Assembly (NCBI RefSeq): GCF_000812565.1
Contig: NZ_JTAM01000003.1
Location: 124,001 to 188,000, forward strand
Origin: Flammeovirga sp. OC4
Lineage (GTDB): Bacteria > Bacteroidota > Bacteroidia > Cytophagales > Flammeovirgaceae
DNA: 64,000 nucleotides
Direction: 5' to 3'
Below, piece by piece: positions 45,264 to 54,329 of the stretch (the first letter of the stretch is position 1; each line of letters begins with the position of its first letter). A program made the translations under genes and the position numbers. The notes beneath the pieces were generated by a model. The model was given only the letters and a program-made list of their open reading frames with translations. It did no database searches and had not been told where the DNA came from.

Positions 45264-45698
45264 CTAAACTAGTTTTTTTATAAATTTATAATGAGGGATT
45301 CCTACCTCCTCAAACTGATCACCCACTACTTCGTAGTTCATACCTTCATAAAATTCCTTTGCAACTGCTCTCGCATGCAAAGAGATTGTTTCGAAACCGT
45401 GATCCATTGAGAAAAACTCACTAAACTGGACCATTAAAGAACCTAAGCCTTTACCTCTCTGATCATCCCTTACAGCTACTTGTCTCATTTTAATTTCTTC
45501 TAGAGAAATCGGTTTTAATACTAGGCAAGCAACAACTTCATCATTATCGTTCATAGCTGCTAAGTGATAGCTATCGAACTCTTCAGATAATTCCTCCTCT
45601 GAAAATTGTAATCCAAGTGGTTTACGTAAAACTTCGTCACGTAATGCTACTGTTAATTTGTGGTCAGCGGAATTAAAAGCTACTTCTTTAATAATCAT
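45264..45698 (-). CDS. GNAT family N-acetyltransferase inside the 2-oxoglutarate dehydrogenase operon
   Basis: 144 residues, a single GNAT domain. The acetyl-CoA pyrophosphate loop is QRGKGLGS (about 81-88), preceded by the strand IKMRQVAV and followed by [22 protein letters not shown]. This resembles the ElaA-like branch of small GNATs. It begins 10 bp after sucA and ends 34 bp before sucB, so it is transcribed with them. The acceptor is unknown; protein lysine or a metabolite amine are possible. Confidence 0.88.
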   Translation of the reverse strand: MIIKEVAFNSADHKLTVALRDEVLRKPLGLQFSEEELSEEFDSYHLAAMNDNDEVVACLVLKPISLEEIKMRQVAVRDDQRGKGLGSLMVQFSEFFSMDHGFETISLHARAVAKEFYEGMNYEVVGDQFEEVGIPHYKFIKKLV

Positions 45699-45708
45699 AA
45701 TTTAATGT

Positions 45709-48507
45709 TTATAGGTCCTCTTTGTCAAAAGCAACCGAAACAATACGCTCTGTCTCCTCTTTGTGTATTTTAGGGAAGCCAGTCGCTGGAGATGCTGAAG
45801 GTTTACGTGAAACTAATTTCAAGTTGATCAACTCCTCCTCGTTTCTAAATGCTCTCATAATAAAGGTCCAGTATCCCATATTCACAGGCTCTTCTTGAAC
45901 CCACTTCAATGATTTACGGTTAGAATATTTCTTTAAAATGGCATTTACTTTCTTCTCCGGGAAAGGATGGATTTGCTCCACTCTTACAATCGCAACATCG
46001 TCACGCTTGTCTCTTTCCTTTCTCTCCAATAAGTCGTAGTAAATTTTGCCTGTGCAAAGTAGTACTTTTTCTACTTTCTTGGCATTTTTTACTGATGCAT
46101 CATCATAAACTTCTTCAAATTTTCCTTTTGTAAAGTCTTCTAATGAAGAAATACACTTCGGATGACGTAACATCGACTTAGGAGTCATTACGATTAATGG
46201 CTTTCTGAAGTCCCAAGTTAACTGTCTTCTAATAGCGTGGAAGAAGTTGGCTGGAGTAGTGAAGTTACCCACTACAATGTTCGACTGTGCCGCTAATTGT
46301 AAATATCTCTCAGGACGAGCATTTGAGTGTTCTGGACCTTGTCCTTCGTAACCGTGTGGCAATAACATCACCATACCATTACTTCTACCCCACTTGCTTT
46401 CGCCTGAAGTAATAAATTGGTCAATCATAGTTTGTGCACCGTTTGAGAAATCACCGAATTGTGCTTCCCAAATTGTCAATGCACCTGGATTGGCCATTGC
46501 ATATCCATATTCAAAACCTAACACACCGTACTCAGAAAGTAATGAGTTGTAGATGTAGAAAGGACCTTGAAGCTTACTGATGTTCGCTAATGAACTGTAC
46601 TTCTCGTTCGTCTCAGCATCATTCAATACTGCGTGACGGTGTGAGAAAGTACCACGCTGAACGTCTTGCCCTGATAAACGAACAATTTTACCATCTAAAA
46701 GAACAGAACCGTATGCTAATAATTCAGCTGCTGCCCAGTTGAATTCCTTCTTATCGAAGAACATCTCCTTACGCTCTGCTAATAGCTTATCGATTTGCTT
46801 TAATGGTTTGAAACCGTCAGGTACAGTTGTTAAAGCGTGACCTACTGCTTCAATTGTTGTTTCTGAAATAGAAGTATCAGGAGAGTTATCGAAATCTGCC
46901 TCTTTACCTCTTTTCAATTGTTTCCATTGGATCTCTAATTCTTGAGGTCTGTATGGAAGTGGATTTTGACGTACGTTATTTAAACGATCTTGTAGCAAAC
47001 GACGGAATTCTTTGTCCATTGATTTTGCTAACTGAGCGTTCATTTCACCTTGCTCGACTAATTTCTTGATGTAAATCTCACAAGGGTTTTGGTGCTTCGC
47101 AATGATATTATAAAGCTTCGGTTGCGTGAACTTAGGCTCATCTGATTCGTTGTGTCCGTGACGACGGTAACAAACCATATCAACGAAGATATCTCTGTTG
47201 TAACGTTGACGGAATTCAACTGCTAATTTCATTGCATAAGCAACTTCCTCAGGGTGATCACCATTTACGTGAAGTACAGGTGACTCAATTAATTGAGAAA
47301 CGTCTGTACAGTAGATTGATGAACGAGCATCGTCAAAGTCAGTTGTAAAACCTACTTGGTTGTTAATCACGAAGTGGATTGTACCACCTACATCATAACC
47401 CGCAAGGTTTGACATTTGTACTGTTTCATAAACAATACCTTGACCGGCGATGGCTGCATCACCATGTATTAAGATTGGAAGAATACGTTTTGAATCTTTA
47501 TCGTAGATAGAATCTACTTTCGCACGTACCACACCTAAAACTACAGGATCGACTGCTTCTAAGTGAGATGGGTTTGGCGATAAGTCCAAACGTACTTTCT
47601 TACCATTGTGTGTTTCGATTTGAGAAGAGAAACCTAAGTGATATTTCACATCACCGTCTCCCATTGTTTCTTCTGGTACTGCCTGACCTTCGAATTCGTT
47701 AAATACTTCTTCATAAGTCTTGCCCATGACGTTCGTCAATACATTCAAACGACCACGGTGTGCCATACCGATTACTACTTCCTCTACTCCAAGATCAGCA
47801 CCTGTAAAAATGGCTGTATCTAATCCGGCGATTGTTGATTCACCACCTTCAAGAGAGAAACGTTTTTGTCCAACATATTTTGTATGAAGGAAGTTTTCGA
47901 ATACTACAGCTTCGTTTAGCTTGCTAAGAATTCTTTTCTTGTCTTCTTGTGAGAATTCGTGACCTGGGTATTCGTTTTCAATTTTGTCTTTGATCCAAGC
48001 CAATACTTCAGGCTCACGGATCGACATAAATTCAAAACCAATTTTACCATAATAGATCTTCTTCAAGCGATCAAGAATGTCTTTCAAAGGAACAGTACCC
48101 ATTCCTAAATAAGAACCTGCTGAGAATTTAGTATTCAAATCAGCATTAGAAAGACCAAAGTCCTCTAAATCCAATAGTGCTTTTCTGTCCTTTCTTTTAC
48201 GAACTGGGTTCGTATCTGAAACTAAGTGAGCTCTAGAACGGTAAGCGTTAATCAACTGTCTTACCGCAACTTCTTTTTGAAGCATTTCTTCAGAAACACC
48301 TCCAGTAGCCTTAGAAGCTACTCCGTTTGAGTGGGATGCTTTGTTGTCTAGCTCAGGGTTTTCACCGAATTTCTCTAAAGAAAATTCGAAACCCTCAAAA
48401 AATCTACTCCAAGACTCATCTACTGAGCTTGGATCTTGCTTATACGACTCGTACATCTGTTCGATGTAGTCTCCATGAGCGTTAGCGATATAAGAATACT
48501 TGTCCAT
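45709..48507 (-). CDS. sucA: 2-oxoglutarate dehydrogenase E1
   Basis: 932 residues from the ATG at 48507, beginning MDKYSYIANAHGDYIEQMYE. This thiamine-diphosphate enzyme decarboxylates 2-oxoglutarate and passes the succinyl group to E2. Typical blocks are EFMSIREPE, GMAHRGRLNVLTNVMGK, HLGFSSQ, NPSHLEAVDPVVLG with the ThDP region GDAAIAGQGIVYE, and the C-terminal PHGYEGQGPEHSNARPERYLQL. An in-frame ATG lies 39 bases upstream (48546), but a consensus promoter puts the transcript start at about 48533, downstream of it, and the extra residues (FVPEQVNNLNKH) are unlike the family. I therefore take 48507 as the start. Confidence 0.95.
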   Translation of the reverse strand: MDKYSYIANAHGDYIEQMYESYKQDPSSVDESWSRFFEGFEFSLEKFGENPELDNKASHSNGVASKATGGVSEEMLQKEVAVRQLINAYRSRAHLVSDTNPVRKRKDRKALLDLEDFGLSNADLNTKFSAGSYLGMGTVPLKDILDRLKKIYYGKIGFEFMSIREPEVLAWIKDKIENEYPGHEFSQEDKKRILSKLNEAVVFENFLHTKYVGQKRFSLEGGESTIAGLDTAIFTGADLGVEEVVIGMAHRGRLNVLTNVMGKTYEEVFNEFEGQAVPEETMGDGDVKYHLGFSSQIETHNGKKVRLDLSPNPSHLEAVDPVVLGVVRAKVDSIYDKDSKRILPILIHGDAAIAGQGIVYETVQMSNLAGYDVGGTIHFVINNQVGFTTDFDDARSSIYCTDVSQLIESPVLHVNGDHPEEVAYAMKLAVEFRQRYNRDIFVDMVCYRRHGHNESDEPKFTQPKLYNIIAKHQNPCEIYIKKLVEQGEMNAQLAKSMDKEFRRLLQDRLNNVRQNPLPYRPQELEIQWKQLKRGKEADFDNSPDTSISETTIEAVGHALTTVPDGFKPLKQIDKLLAERKEMFFDKKEFNWAAAELLAYGSVLLDGKIVRLSGQDVQRGTFSHRHAVLNDAETNEKYSSLANISKLQGPFYIYNSLLSEYGVLGFEYGYAMANPGALTIWEAQFGDFSNGAQTMIDQFITSGESKWGRSNGMVMLLPHGYEGQGPEHSNARPERYLQLAAQSNIVVGNFTTPANFFHAIRRQLTWDFRKPLIVMTPKSMLRHPKCISSLEDFTKGKFEEVYDDASVKNAKKVEKVLLCTGKIYYDLLERKERDKRDDVAIVRVEQIHPFPEKKVNAILKKYSNRKSLKWVQEEPVNMGYWTFIMRAFRNEEELINLKLVSRKPSASPATGFPKIHKEETERIVSVAFDKEDL

Positions 48508-48539
48508 GTGTTTGTTGAGGTTATTTACTTGCTCCGGGA

Positions 48540-48568
48540 CAAACATACTAAAACAATTTTATTTACAA
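48540..48568 (-). promoter_or_regulatory. Promoter of the sucA operon
   Basis: Reverse-strand TTG (48566-48568), 18 bases, then TATGTTTG (48540-48547), a perfect TAnnTTTG. The predicted start near 48533 leaves a leader of about 26 nt before the ATG at 48507. Confidence 0.6.
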
Positions 48569-48931
48569 TATTTGTTTACGCAACTATTCGAATGTGTCAT
48601 TGCAATTGAAATTTTAATTATCATTTGCTTCTATCAGTATCAACAACTACTATTTATTATAGAATAATTACAAATTTCTTAAATAAGAGATGATCTATTG
48701 TATTATTTTCAAGACGTATTCTCTGTACTCTAGAAAATAAATAAATATTTCAATTCCACTTTTTTTCTCCTTCAAATAAGTAGTATTGAACACAACGAAA
48801 AGAGGAGAATATTTATCGATAATTTTATTTTGACAGTCCTTTCTTTTTTCAAAAAATGCTCTTTGAGGCATGAATTCTATTCATCCAAATTGACAACTTA
48901 AAACTCAAAAAAATAATTTCTAACACCACAA
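48569..48931. other. AT-rich intergenic stretch, nothing recognised
   Basis: About 360 bp upstream of the sucA promoter with no ORF, no repeat and no further promoter that I can support. Confidence 0.4.
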
Positions 48932-48965
48932 AAAATGCCCTCACTGAATTACAATGAAGGCATTT
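48932..48965 (-). terminator. Terminator of the first T9SS paralog gene
   Basis: About 12-bp stem with two mismatches centred on aaatgcc / ggcattt, with an A-run at 48930-48935 (T-run on the reverse strand), 25 bases past the stop codon at 48990. Confidence 0.7.
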
Positions 48966-48989
48966 CTTAAGAAACTAAATTCTAAAAGA

Positions 48990-50372
48990 CTATCGTACTA
49001 AAATCTTCTGTACATGTTTTTCCTGTCCTACTACTATTGATAAAAAGTATATCCCATTTTTCAAAGCGTTAGGCAATTCAAATTGATAAAAGGAAGAAGA
49101 GAAATTACGATCAGAGTAATATTCAATCGTATTTCCATTTAAATCAAAAAGCTGTAAGGTTAACGATAAATCTGAATCAATATTAGAAAATAAAAGATTT
49201 ACAGATTGTCCTTGAACCAACTCATTTGGAAAAACCTTTACCTCGCTATCTGTATTTGAAGTATTTTGATTTAACACCCCAAATATTTCAAATGCCCCAT
49301 CAAAATCATATTGAACCAATCTATAATAGCTATACTGTTCTCCCGTCAACAATATTTCATAGTCCGTAGCAACATTAGTATTGCCTTGTCCATCTATCTC
49401 AGCAATCTCCAACCAATCTTTCTTATCATTAGACCCCTCAATCATAAAGTGGGAATTATTTTGTTCAGAAGCTGTTGTCCACTTCACTAAAAAACCATCA
49501 TTGGTTTGAATTCCAAAGAGAGAAATTAAAACTACTGGTAGATCTCCACCTGATGCTTCAATCTTTGTACAAACTGAGCTACCACTATCATCACAACCAC
49601 TAGCTTTAAAAGAGCCTGAGATTTGAATTTTTGCATCTAGATCCCCCACTATGGCTTGATTCACAAAATCGATTCCTCCACCTACATCCATGGATGCTCC
49701 ACTTGCTACTTCAATAGCATTACTACCATTACCACTTGAAGAAGGAATGATCCACGCTCCTGAAATATTGAAACTTCCAGAAGTGATATTAATATCTCCA
49801 GCTTCCATTGTAAAGTCACCTGTAACATTTGTAGTACCTGTATTATTAAATATTTGGGCACCACCACCACCAAATTGAAGACCTCCATTAAGATTTAAAG
49901 TCCCTCCAACTGTAACTTCAGTACTAGTTGCATCTAAAATTAACTCATCAGAAACAGACAAAGTACCTCCAGATTCAACATTAATGAAGATCTTGTTATT
50001 ATCATTTAGTGATTGAATTGACAAATTACCACCATCACCAATAGTTATAGATGATTCATAACTGTTCGATTCAAGAATAAAACCAGTATATCCTGTATCA
50101 TCAGTTACATTAAAATTCACTTGAATAGCATTATTTCGATATTGAGAACTACTACCAAAGTTTATTTGATCTCCTGAAACGGGATAACCGGTTGAAGATG
50201 TACCACTAATTTTGGTCCAATTACTAGCATTTGTCCAATCACTAGAATCATTGTATACTGCTGTTCCATAATCACCCACGTAAGGTTCAAAGACTGCAGA
50301 AAAAACATTTTGACTTGTTGAAATAGAAAGTAAAGCTATTAGGTACAAGCAGTTTAGATGTAAAGAGTTCAT
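48990..50372 (-). CDS. T9SS-sorted surface protein with beta-helix-like domain (paralog A)
   Basis: 460 residues. Signal peptide (to about NVFSA, residue 26), then a repetitive parallel beta-helix-like region (about 30-265) with ladder phrases such as SGGTLSVSDELILDATS, VGGTLNLNGGLQF and ITSGSFNISGAW. A disulfide-capable GCDDSGSSVC pair follows. Then comes the common Bacteroidota module LPVVLISLFGI-xxx-FLVKWTTASEQNNSHFMIE (about 280-360), and a C-terminal type A sorting domain (VKVFPNEL... to KILVR). It is exported by T9SS; an adhesin or matrix role is likely but not shown. The downstream 75% resembles its tandem paralog most strongly in the last 190 residues. Confidence 0.82.
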   Translation of the reverse strand: MNSLHLNCLYLIALLSISTSQNVFSAVFEPYVGDYGTAVYNDSSDWTNASNWTKISGTSSTGYPVSGDQINFGSSSQYRNNAIQVNFNVTDDTGYTGFILESNSYESSITIGDGGNLSIQSLNDNNKIFINVESGGTLSVSDELILDATSTEVTVGGTLNLNGGLQFGGGGAQIFNNTGTTNVTGDFTMEAGDINITSGSFNISGAWIIPSSSGNGSNAIEVASGASMDVGGGIDFVNQAIVGDLDAKIQISGSFKASGCDDSGSSVCTKIEASGGDLPVVLISLFGIQTNDGFLVKWTTASEQNNSHFMIEGSNDKKDWLEIAEIDGQGNTNVATDYEILLTGEQYSYYRLVQYDFDGAFEIFGVLNQNTSNTDSEVKVFPNELVQGQSVNLLFSNIDSDLSLTLQLFDLNGNTIEYYSDRNFSSSFYQFELPNALKNGIYFLSIVVGQEKHVQKILVR

Positions 50373-50415
50373 TAATTTAAAAATAGACTGTTAGAATTTA
50401 TTTAGTTCCGATACT

Positions 50416-50446
50416 CAAAACTAAAGACAAGTCTCTATCTAACAAA
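50416..50446 (-). promoter_or_regulatory. Promoter of T9SS paralog A
   Basis: Reverse-strand TTTG (50443-50446), 19 bases, then TAGTTTTG (50416-50423): a full match to the Bacteroidota consensus. The start would be near 50409, with a 37-nt leader. The rest of the 322-bp gap up to paralog B is AT-rich without other signals. Confidence 0.78.
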
Positions 50447-50694
50447 CCTTTACACCTTTAAAAACGCTACTTGTAACATTATGTCACCGTGCTTTCAACT
50501 TCTGTTGCTTAATGTAATATTTCGAGATTATAAGTACAAAGTCAAAAATAAATTATAGCTTATTCTAATTTACTTTTTGTGAGTACAACGCTAAAAAACG
50601 TATTAATAGTGGTTCTATTAAAAGTTTTTTGAAGGAAGTAATCGCAAAATAATAAATAGAATTAGTATTAGATATTTTTGAATTTGTACTTATA

Positions 50695-52083
50695 CTATTT
50701 AACTAATATCTTTTGTTGATATCTCTTACTTCCTATTAGAACATTTAAAATGTAATAGCCCTTATTCAATGAATTTGGCACTTTATATTGATAAAAAGAA
50801 GAAGCATAATTTGATGCTGATTTTTGATCTACTTCATTTCCTACCAAATCAAATAAATATAACGTAAAAGCAATATCTGAGTCAGGATTAGAAAATAATA
50901 AATTAGTCGATTGACCTTGAGTTAGTTCATTTGGAAAAATGCTGATAGTATCATTCTCGGATGAAACATTTTGAGTCAGAATTCCCAAAATTTCATATGA
51001 ATTATCAAAATCATATTGAACTAACCTGTAGTAGTTGTATTGTTCTCCTTTTAATAAAATCTCATAATCAGTAGCAACATTTGAATTTCCCTGTCCGTCA
51101 ATCTCTGCGATTTCCTTCCAATTATTTTTCGTATTTGAAGCTTCAATCATAAAATGAGAATTATTAATCTCTGAACCTGTAGTCCACTTCACGAGGAAAC
51201 CTTCAGGAGTTTTAATACCGAATAATGAAATAAGTTCGACGGGAAGGTCTCCTCCTTGAGCTTCAATCTCAGCACAAACAGCCGCATGATTACAAGAACC
51301 TGAAACAGTAACATTACCTCCTGTAATATCAATATCTTCAGGACCTATAGCATACTGATAAAAGTCAATCCCTCCAACATTTAAAGAAGCTCCATTGGTT
51401 ACATCTAAATCATTATTTGATTGTCCATCTGCAGTCTCAATCACCCATTCTTCTGAAACATCAAAACTACCTCCACTTACTGTAAGGCCTGTACCCAACA
51501 TTTTAAATTGTCCTGTGACATTAAAGTCCCCAGAACTAACAATAGTATTCTTTCCGGTATGCACCATATTTAAACCATCGTTAAAACTAATCGTACCATA
51601 ATTGTAAATACTTGTTTGATTAGCAGTAAATGTCGCCGTGTTATGTACCGTTAATTCTCCTCCACTATTAATGGTTAAAGTAATTCTATTACCATTCTCA
51701 TTCAAAGAAGAAGCGTCAACCGTAGCACCACTACCTATTGTAAGTACAGAAGGATAACTATTAGCATTAAAAGTAATTCCAGTGTACTCGTCTGCTAAGT
51801 CAAACCCTGTAATTACCATACCATTGTTTCCATATTGTGCCGAACTACCAAACTGCACTACATCATTATCAGTTGGATAATCTGCCGTTTTACCTGTCCC
51901 ATCTAGAATGGTCCAATAATTCGAATTCTGCCAATCTGCTAAACTTGAAAAAGTAGCAGTCGCATTATTTCCCCATTGACCTGGGTTAGGTTTAAAAACT
52001 GCCGCATTTATATTATTGCTGGTTATCATAATAATTGCGGTTAATAAGTACAGACTTTGCCTGTGTAATTTAGAAAAGTTCAT
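50695..52083 (-). CDS. T9SS-sorted surface protein with beta-helix-like domain (paralog B)
   Basis: 462 residues with the same order as paralog A: signal peptide (to about NINAA, residue 28), beta-helix-like ladder (SGGELTVHNTATFTAN, VSGGSFDVSEEW), a GSCNHAAVC cysteine pair, the LPVELISLFGI / FLVKWTTGSEINNSHFMIE module and a type A sorting domain (ISIFPNEL... to KILVK). The C-terminal half is strongly similar to paralog A, whereas the ladder region has diverged, as expected after a tandem duplication with relaxed or diversifying change in the exposed part. Confidence 0.82.
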   Translation of the reverse strand: MNFSKLHRQSLYLLTAIIMITSNNINAAVFKPNPGQWGNNATATFSSLADWQNSNYWTILDGTGKTADYPTDNDVVQFGSSAQYGNNGMVITGFDLADEYTGITFNANSYPSVLTIGSGATVDASSLNENGNRITLTINSGGELTVHNTATFTANQTSIYNYGTISFNDGLNMVHTGKNTIVSSGDFNVTGQFKMLGTGLTVSGGSFDVSEEWVIETADGQSNNDLDVTNGASLNVGGIDFYQYAIGPEDIDITGGNVTVSGSCNHAAVCAEIEAQGGDLPVELISLFGIKTPEGFLVKWTTGSEINNSHFMIEASNTKNNWKEIAEIDGQGNSNVATDYEILLKGEQYNYYRLVQYDFDNSYEILGILTQNVSSENDTISIFPNELTQGQSTNLLFSNPDSDIAFTLYLFDLVGNEVDQKSASNYASSFYQYKVPNSLNKGYYILNVLIGSKRYQQKILVK

Positions 52084-52134
52084 TCAATGTAAGATTTAAA
52101 AAGCTAGTTGTAGATAATCTATCATTCAGTACTT

Positions 52135-52142
52135 CAAAAGTA
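52135..52142 (-). promoter_or_regulatory. -7 element of T9SS paralog B
   Basis: Reverse-strand TACTTTTG, a perfect TAnnTTTG. The nearest TTG upstream is 24 bases away (52167-52169), slightly longer than usual, so the -33 element is uncertain. Confidence 0.5.
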
Positions 52143-52595
52143 CAGCTAATTGCTTCATTTTCATAACAATCCATAGAATAAATAGCAATATTCCTTAAAA
52201 TTCCCCTTTTTTAATTGCGTTTTTTGTTAGGTGAGATTCAAAAAACCACCCTAATTTTTAGTGATGCTCCATATTATAATTTCATCGGACCACTTATGTG
52301 GCTCAATAATTACATTTCTGAATAGAGTACGATCGTCAATTTTTTAATCATAAGAAAAAATTAGTTTATAACTGTTCATTTAACACTTCACACCCTATTC
52401 TATTTTTGGGTCAATGATAATTTGATTACTTAAAAAGGTATATAAAGTTCAAATTTAACTTTGAATCTGAAAATTATATTTTGATGAGAAAAATAGAGCT
52501 TAAAACAACTTAGAAAGGTGATATTTTATAAATACTTTTCTATCTTTAAAATAGTAAGATCTATTCAATCTGTAATCATCATTAAAAACACCTAA
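52143..52595. other. AT-rich region before the GluR0-like gene, nothing recognised
   Basis: About 450 bp between divergent genes. Near match to a -7 element on the plus strand (TACTTTTC near 52532) without a -33 partner. No ORF or repeat that I can support. Confidence 0.4.
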
Positions 52596-53705
52596 ATGAC
52601 TCGTCATTTTCTACTTTTTTTTATTTTATTTTTCTCTACAACTTCCATCGCTCAAGAAAATGGTCTTAGCTCTAGAAAGAAAATCCTTGAAAATCACATT
52701 TTAAGAGTTGGCGTAAGAGAAGACCCTCCTTTTGTAATCAAAAGTGTGGATGGTTCTTTCTATGGATTAAGTATTGACCTTTGGCATATGGTTGCTGAAG
52801 ATTTACACTTGGTATATGAATTTGTGGAATATAAACATATGCCCGGTCTTATTTTAGCACTTTCAAGACGACAAATCGATATTTCGGCCAATCCAATGCC
52901 TGTCAGTTCTACTAGAATACGACAGTTAGATGTCACCTATCCTTTTATGACGACATCATTAGGCGTTGTTGTTAAAAAGAATGAGCAAGATCAGATTACA
53001 TTATTCTTTAGCAACCTATTTTCAATAGGCTTTATGAAGCTCTTTTTTACCTTAATTGTCATTGTATTCCTTTTTGGAACATTGGTTTGGTGGGTTGAAA
53101 AAAAGTACAACGCTACTGACTTTAGAGATGGTATTGATGGTGTAATGGATGGTATATGGTGGTCAACGGTTACAATTACTACTGTTGGATATGGCGACAA
53201 AACTCCTAAAACTACATTGGGTAGAGTCATTTCAATGGTTTGGATGTTTGTGGCCATCAGTTTGATTTCAAGTTTTACGGCAACGATTACATCAACTTTA
53301 ACGATTAATCAGTTAGAAGCACAAATAAAATCCGTTGCTGATTTGAGAAAAATGAAAGGTCAAATTGGCGTAACGGCTCACTCAGGAGCGGAAAGTTACC
53401 TTTTAAAACACCAAATTAACCCTGCCACTTTCGTAAACCCTGATGAAGGATTAGATGCATTGAATAATGGTGAAATCATAGCTTTTGTTCATGATAAGCC
53501 TATCATGCGTCACGTTATTAAGGAAAGAGGTGCCAGTAACTTGTTTGAAATCTCTCCTGCTAACTTTAAGCAAAACTATTATTCTTTCTTTATGCCTAGA
53601 AATAGTAAGATGTATAAGAAAATCAATTCAGAAATTGTAGATAATATTGATAGAGACTCTTGGCATCGCTTACTAAAAAAATACAATATGGATGACATCA
53701 ACTAA
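52596..53705 (+). CDS. GluR0-like ligand-gated potassium channel
   Basis: 369 residues. Signal peptide (to about SIAQ, residue 20); a periplasmic solute-binding domain is split in two: lobe S1 (about 32-130, ILRVGVREDPPFVI) and lobe S2 (about 245-369, GQIGVTAHSGAESYLL). Between them lies a two-helix pore: TM1 145-167, pore loop with the potassium filter TTVGYGD (195-201) and TM2 about 210-235. The TM2 end SSFTATITSTLT is the counterpart of the SYTANLAAF motif of animal glutamate receptors. This is the layout of prokaryotic ionotropic glutamate receptors such as GluR0. The ligand is unknown, probably an amino acid. Its stop codon overlaps the YraN gene by 14 bases. Confidence 0.88.
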   Translation: MTRHFLLFFILFFSTTSIAQENGLSSRKKILENHILRVGVREDPPFVIKSVDGSFYGLSIDLWHMVAEDLHLVYEFVEYKHMPGLILALSRRQIDISANPMPVSSTRIRQLDVTYPFMTTSLGVVVKKNEQDQITLFFSNLFSIGFMKLFFTLIVIVFLFGTLVWWVEKKYNATDFRDGIDGVMDGIWWSTVTITTVGYGDKTPKTTLGRVISMVWMFVAISLISSFTATITSTLTINQLEAQIKSVADLRKMKGQIGVTAHSGAESYLLKHQINPATFVNPDEGLDALNNGEIIAFVHDKPIMRHVIKERGASNLFEISPANFKQNYYSFFMPRNSKMYKKINSEIVDNIDRDSWHRLLKKYNMDDIN

Positions 53706-54060
53706 AACTCAAAAACAGCAAACTGGAACCAAAGGTGAAATCATAGCCACTGATTTTTTAATTAAAAATGGGTACCAAATCCTAAAACGTAATTATAGAT
53801 ACAAGAGAAATGAGATTGATATTATCTGTCAAAAAGATAATTTTTTAGTCTTTGTTGAGGTTAAAACACGCAAAAACAAATCATTTGGCAACCCAGAAGA
53901 ACACGTTTCTCAAAAACAAATCAACTGCATTCAAGACGCTTCTATTCAATTCCAAAACGTATATCAAGGTGAAGCTCAATTGGTCAGGTATGACATTATA
54001 AGTATCATTATCGATAAAAATGTCGTTTTGGAAATTCTGCATTTGGAAGATGCTTTTTAA
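53692..54060 (+). CDS. YraN/UPF0102 family endonuclease-like protein
   Basis: 122 residues, the usual family length. The restriction-endonuclease-like core is intact: GxxGE (GTKGEIIATDFL, about 12-25), NEIDIICQKD with the Asp of the nuclease fold (about 42-50), and VFVEVKTRKN with the E-x-K pair (about 55-65). The family is broadly conserved, often near rnhB or ffh, but its role is not established. It overlaps the channel gene by 14 bases, so it is translationally coupled to it, an unusual partner. Confidence 0.88.
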   Translation: MTSTKTQKQQTGTKGEIIATDFLIKNGYQILKRNYRYKRNEIDIICQKDNFLVFVEVKTRKNKSFGNPEEHVSQKQINCIQDASIQFQNVYQGEAQLVRYDIISIIIDKNVVLEILHLEDAF

Positions 54061-54329
54061 AATTTCTCAAAAAAAATCTAACTGCGTAATCACTTTACGT
54101 TCTTCTCCTATTACTTTGTAGTATCAAAAAAACACAAACAGGTATTTAGCTAACGTTATAACTATTTATCTGATTGAACATTTTTAAACTCTTAATCTAA
54201 ATCAATAGAATGCAATAGTAATCGAACAAGCTATACCATAAAATGACTAATTAAGGATTTAAAGCAAACGAAAAGTAATCCTTAAGCAACAGAATATTTT
54301 TCCCATCAGATTACAAAAACAACTTAAAA

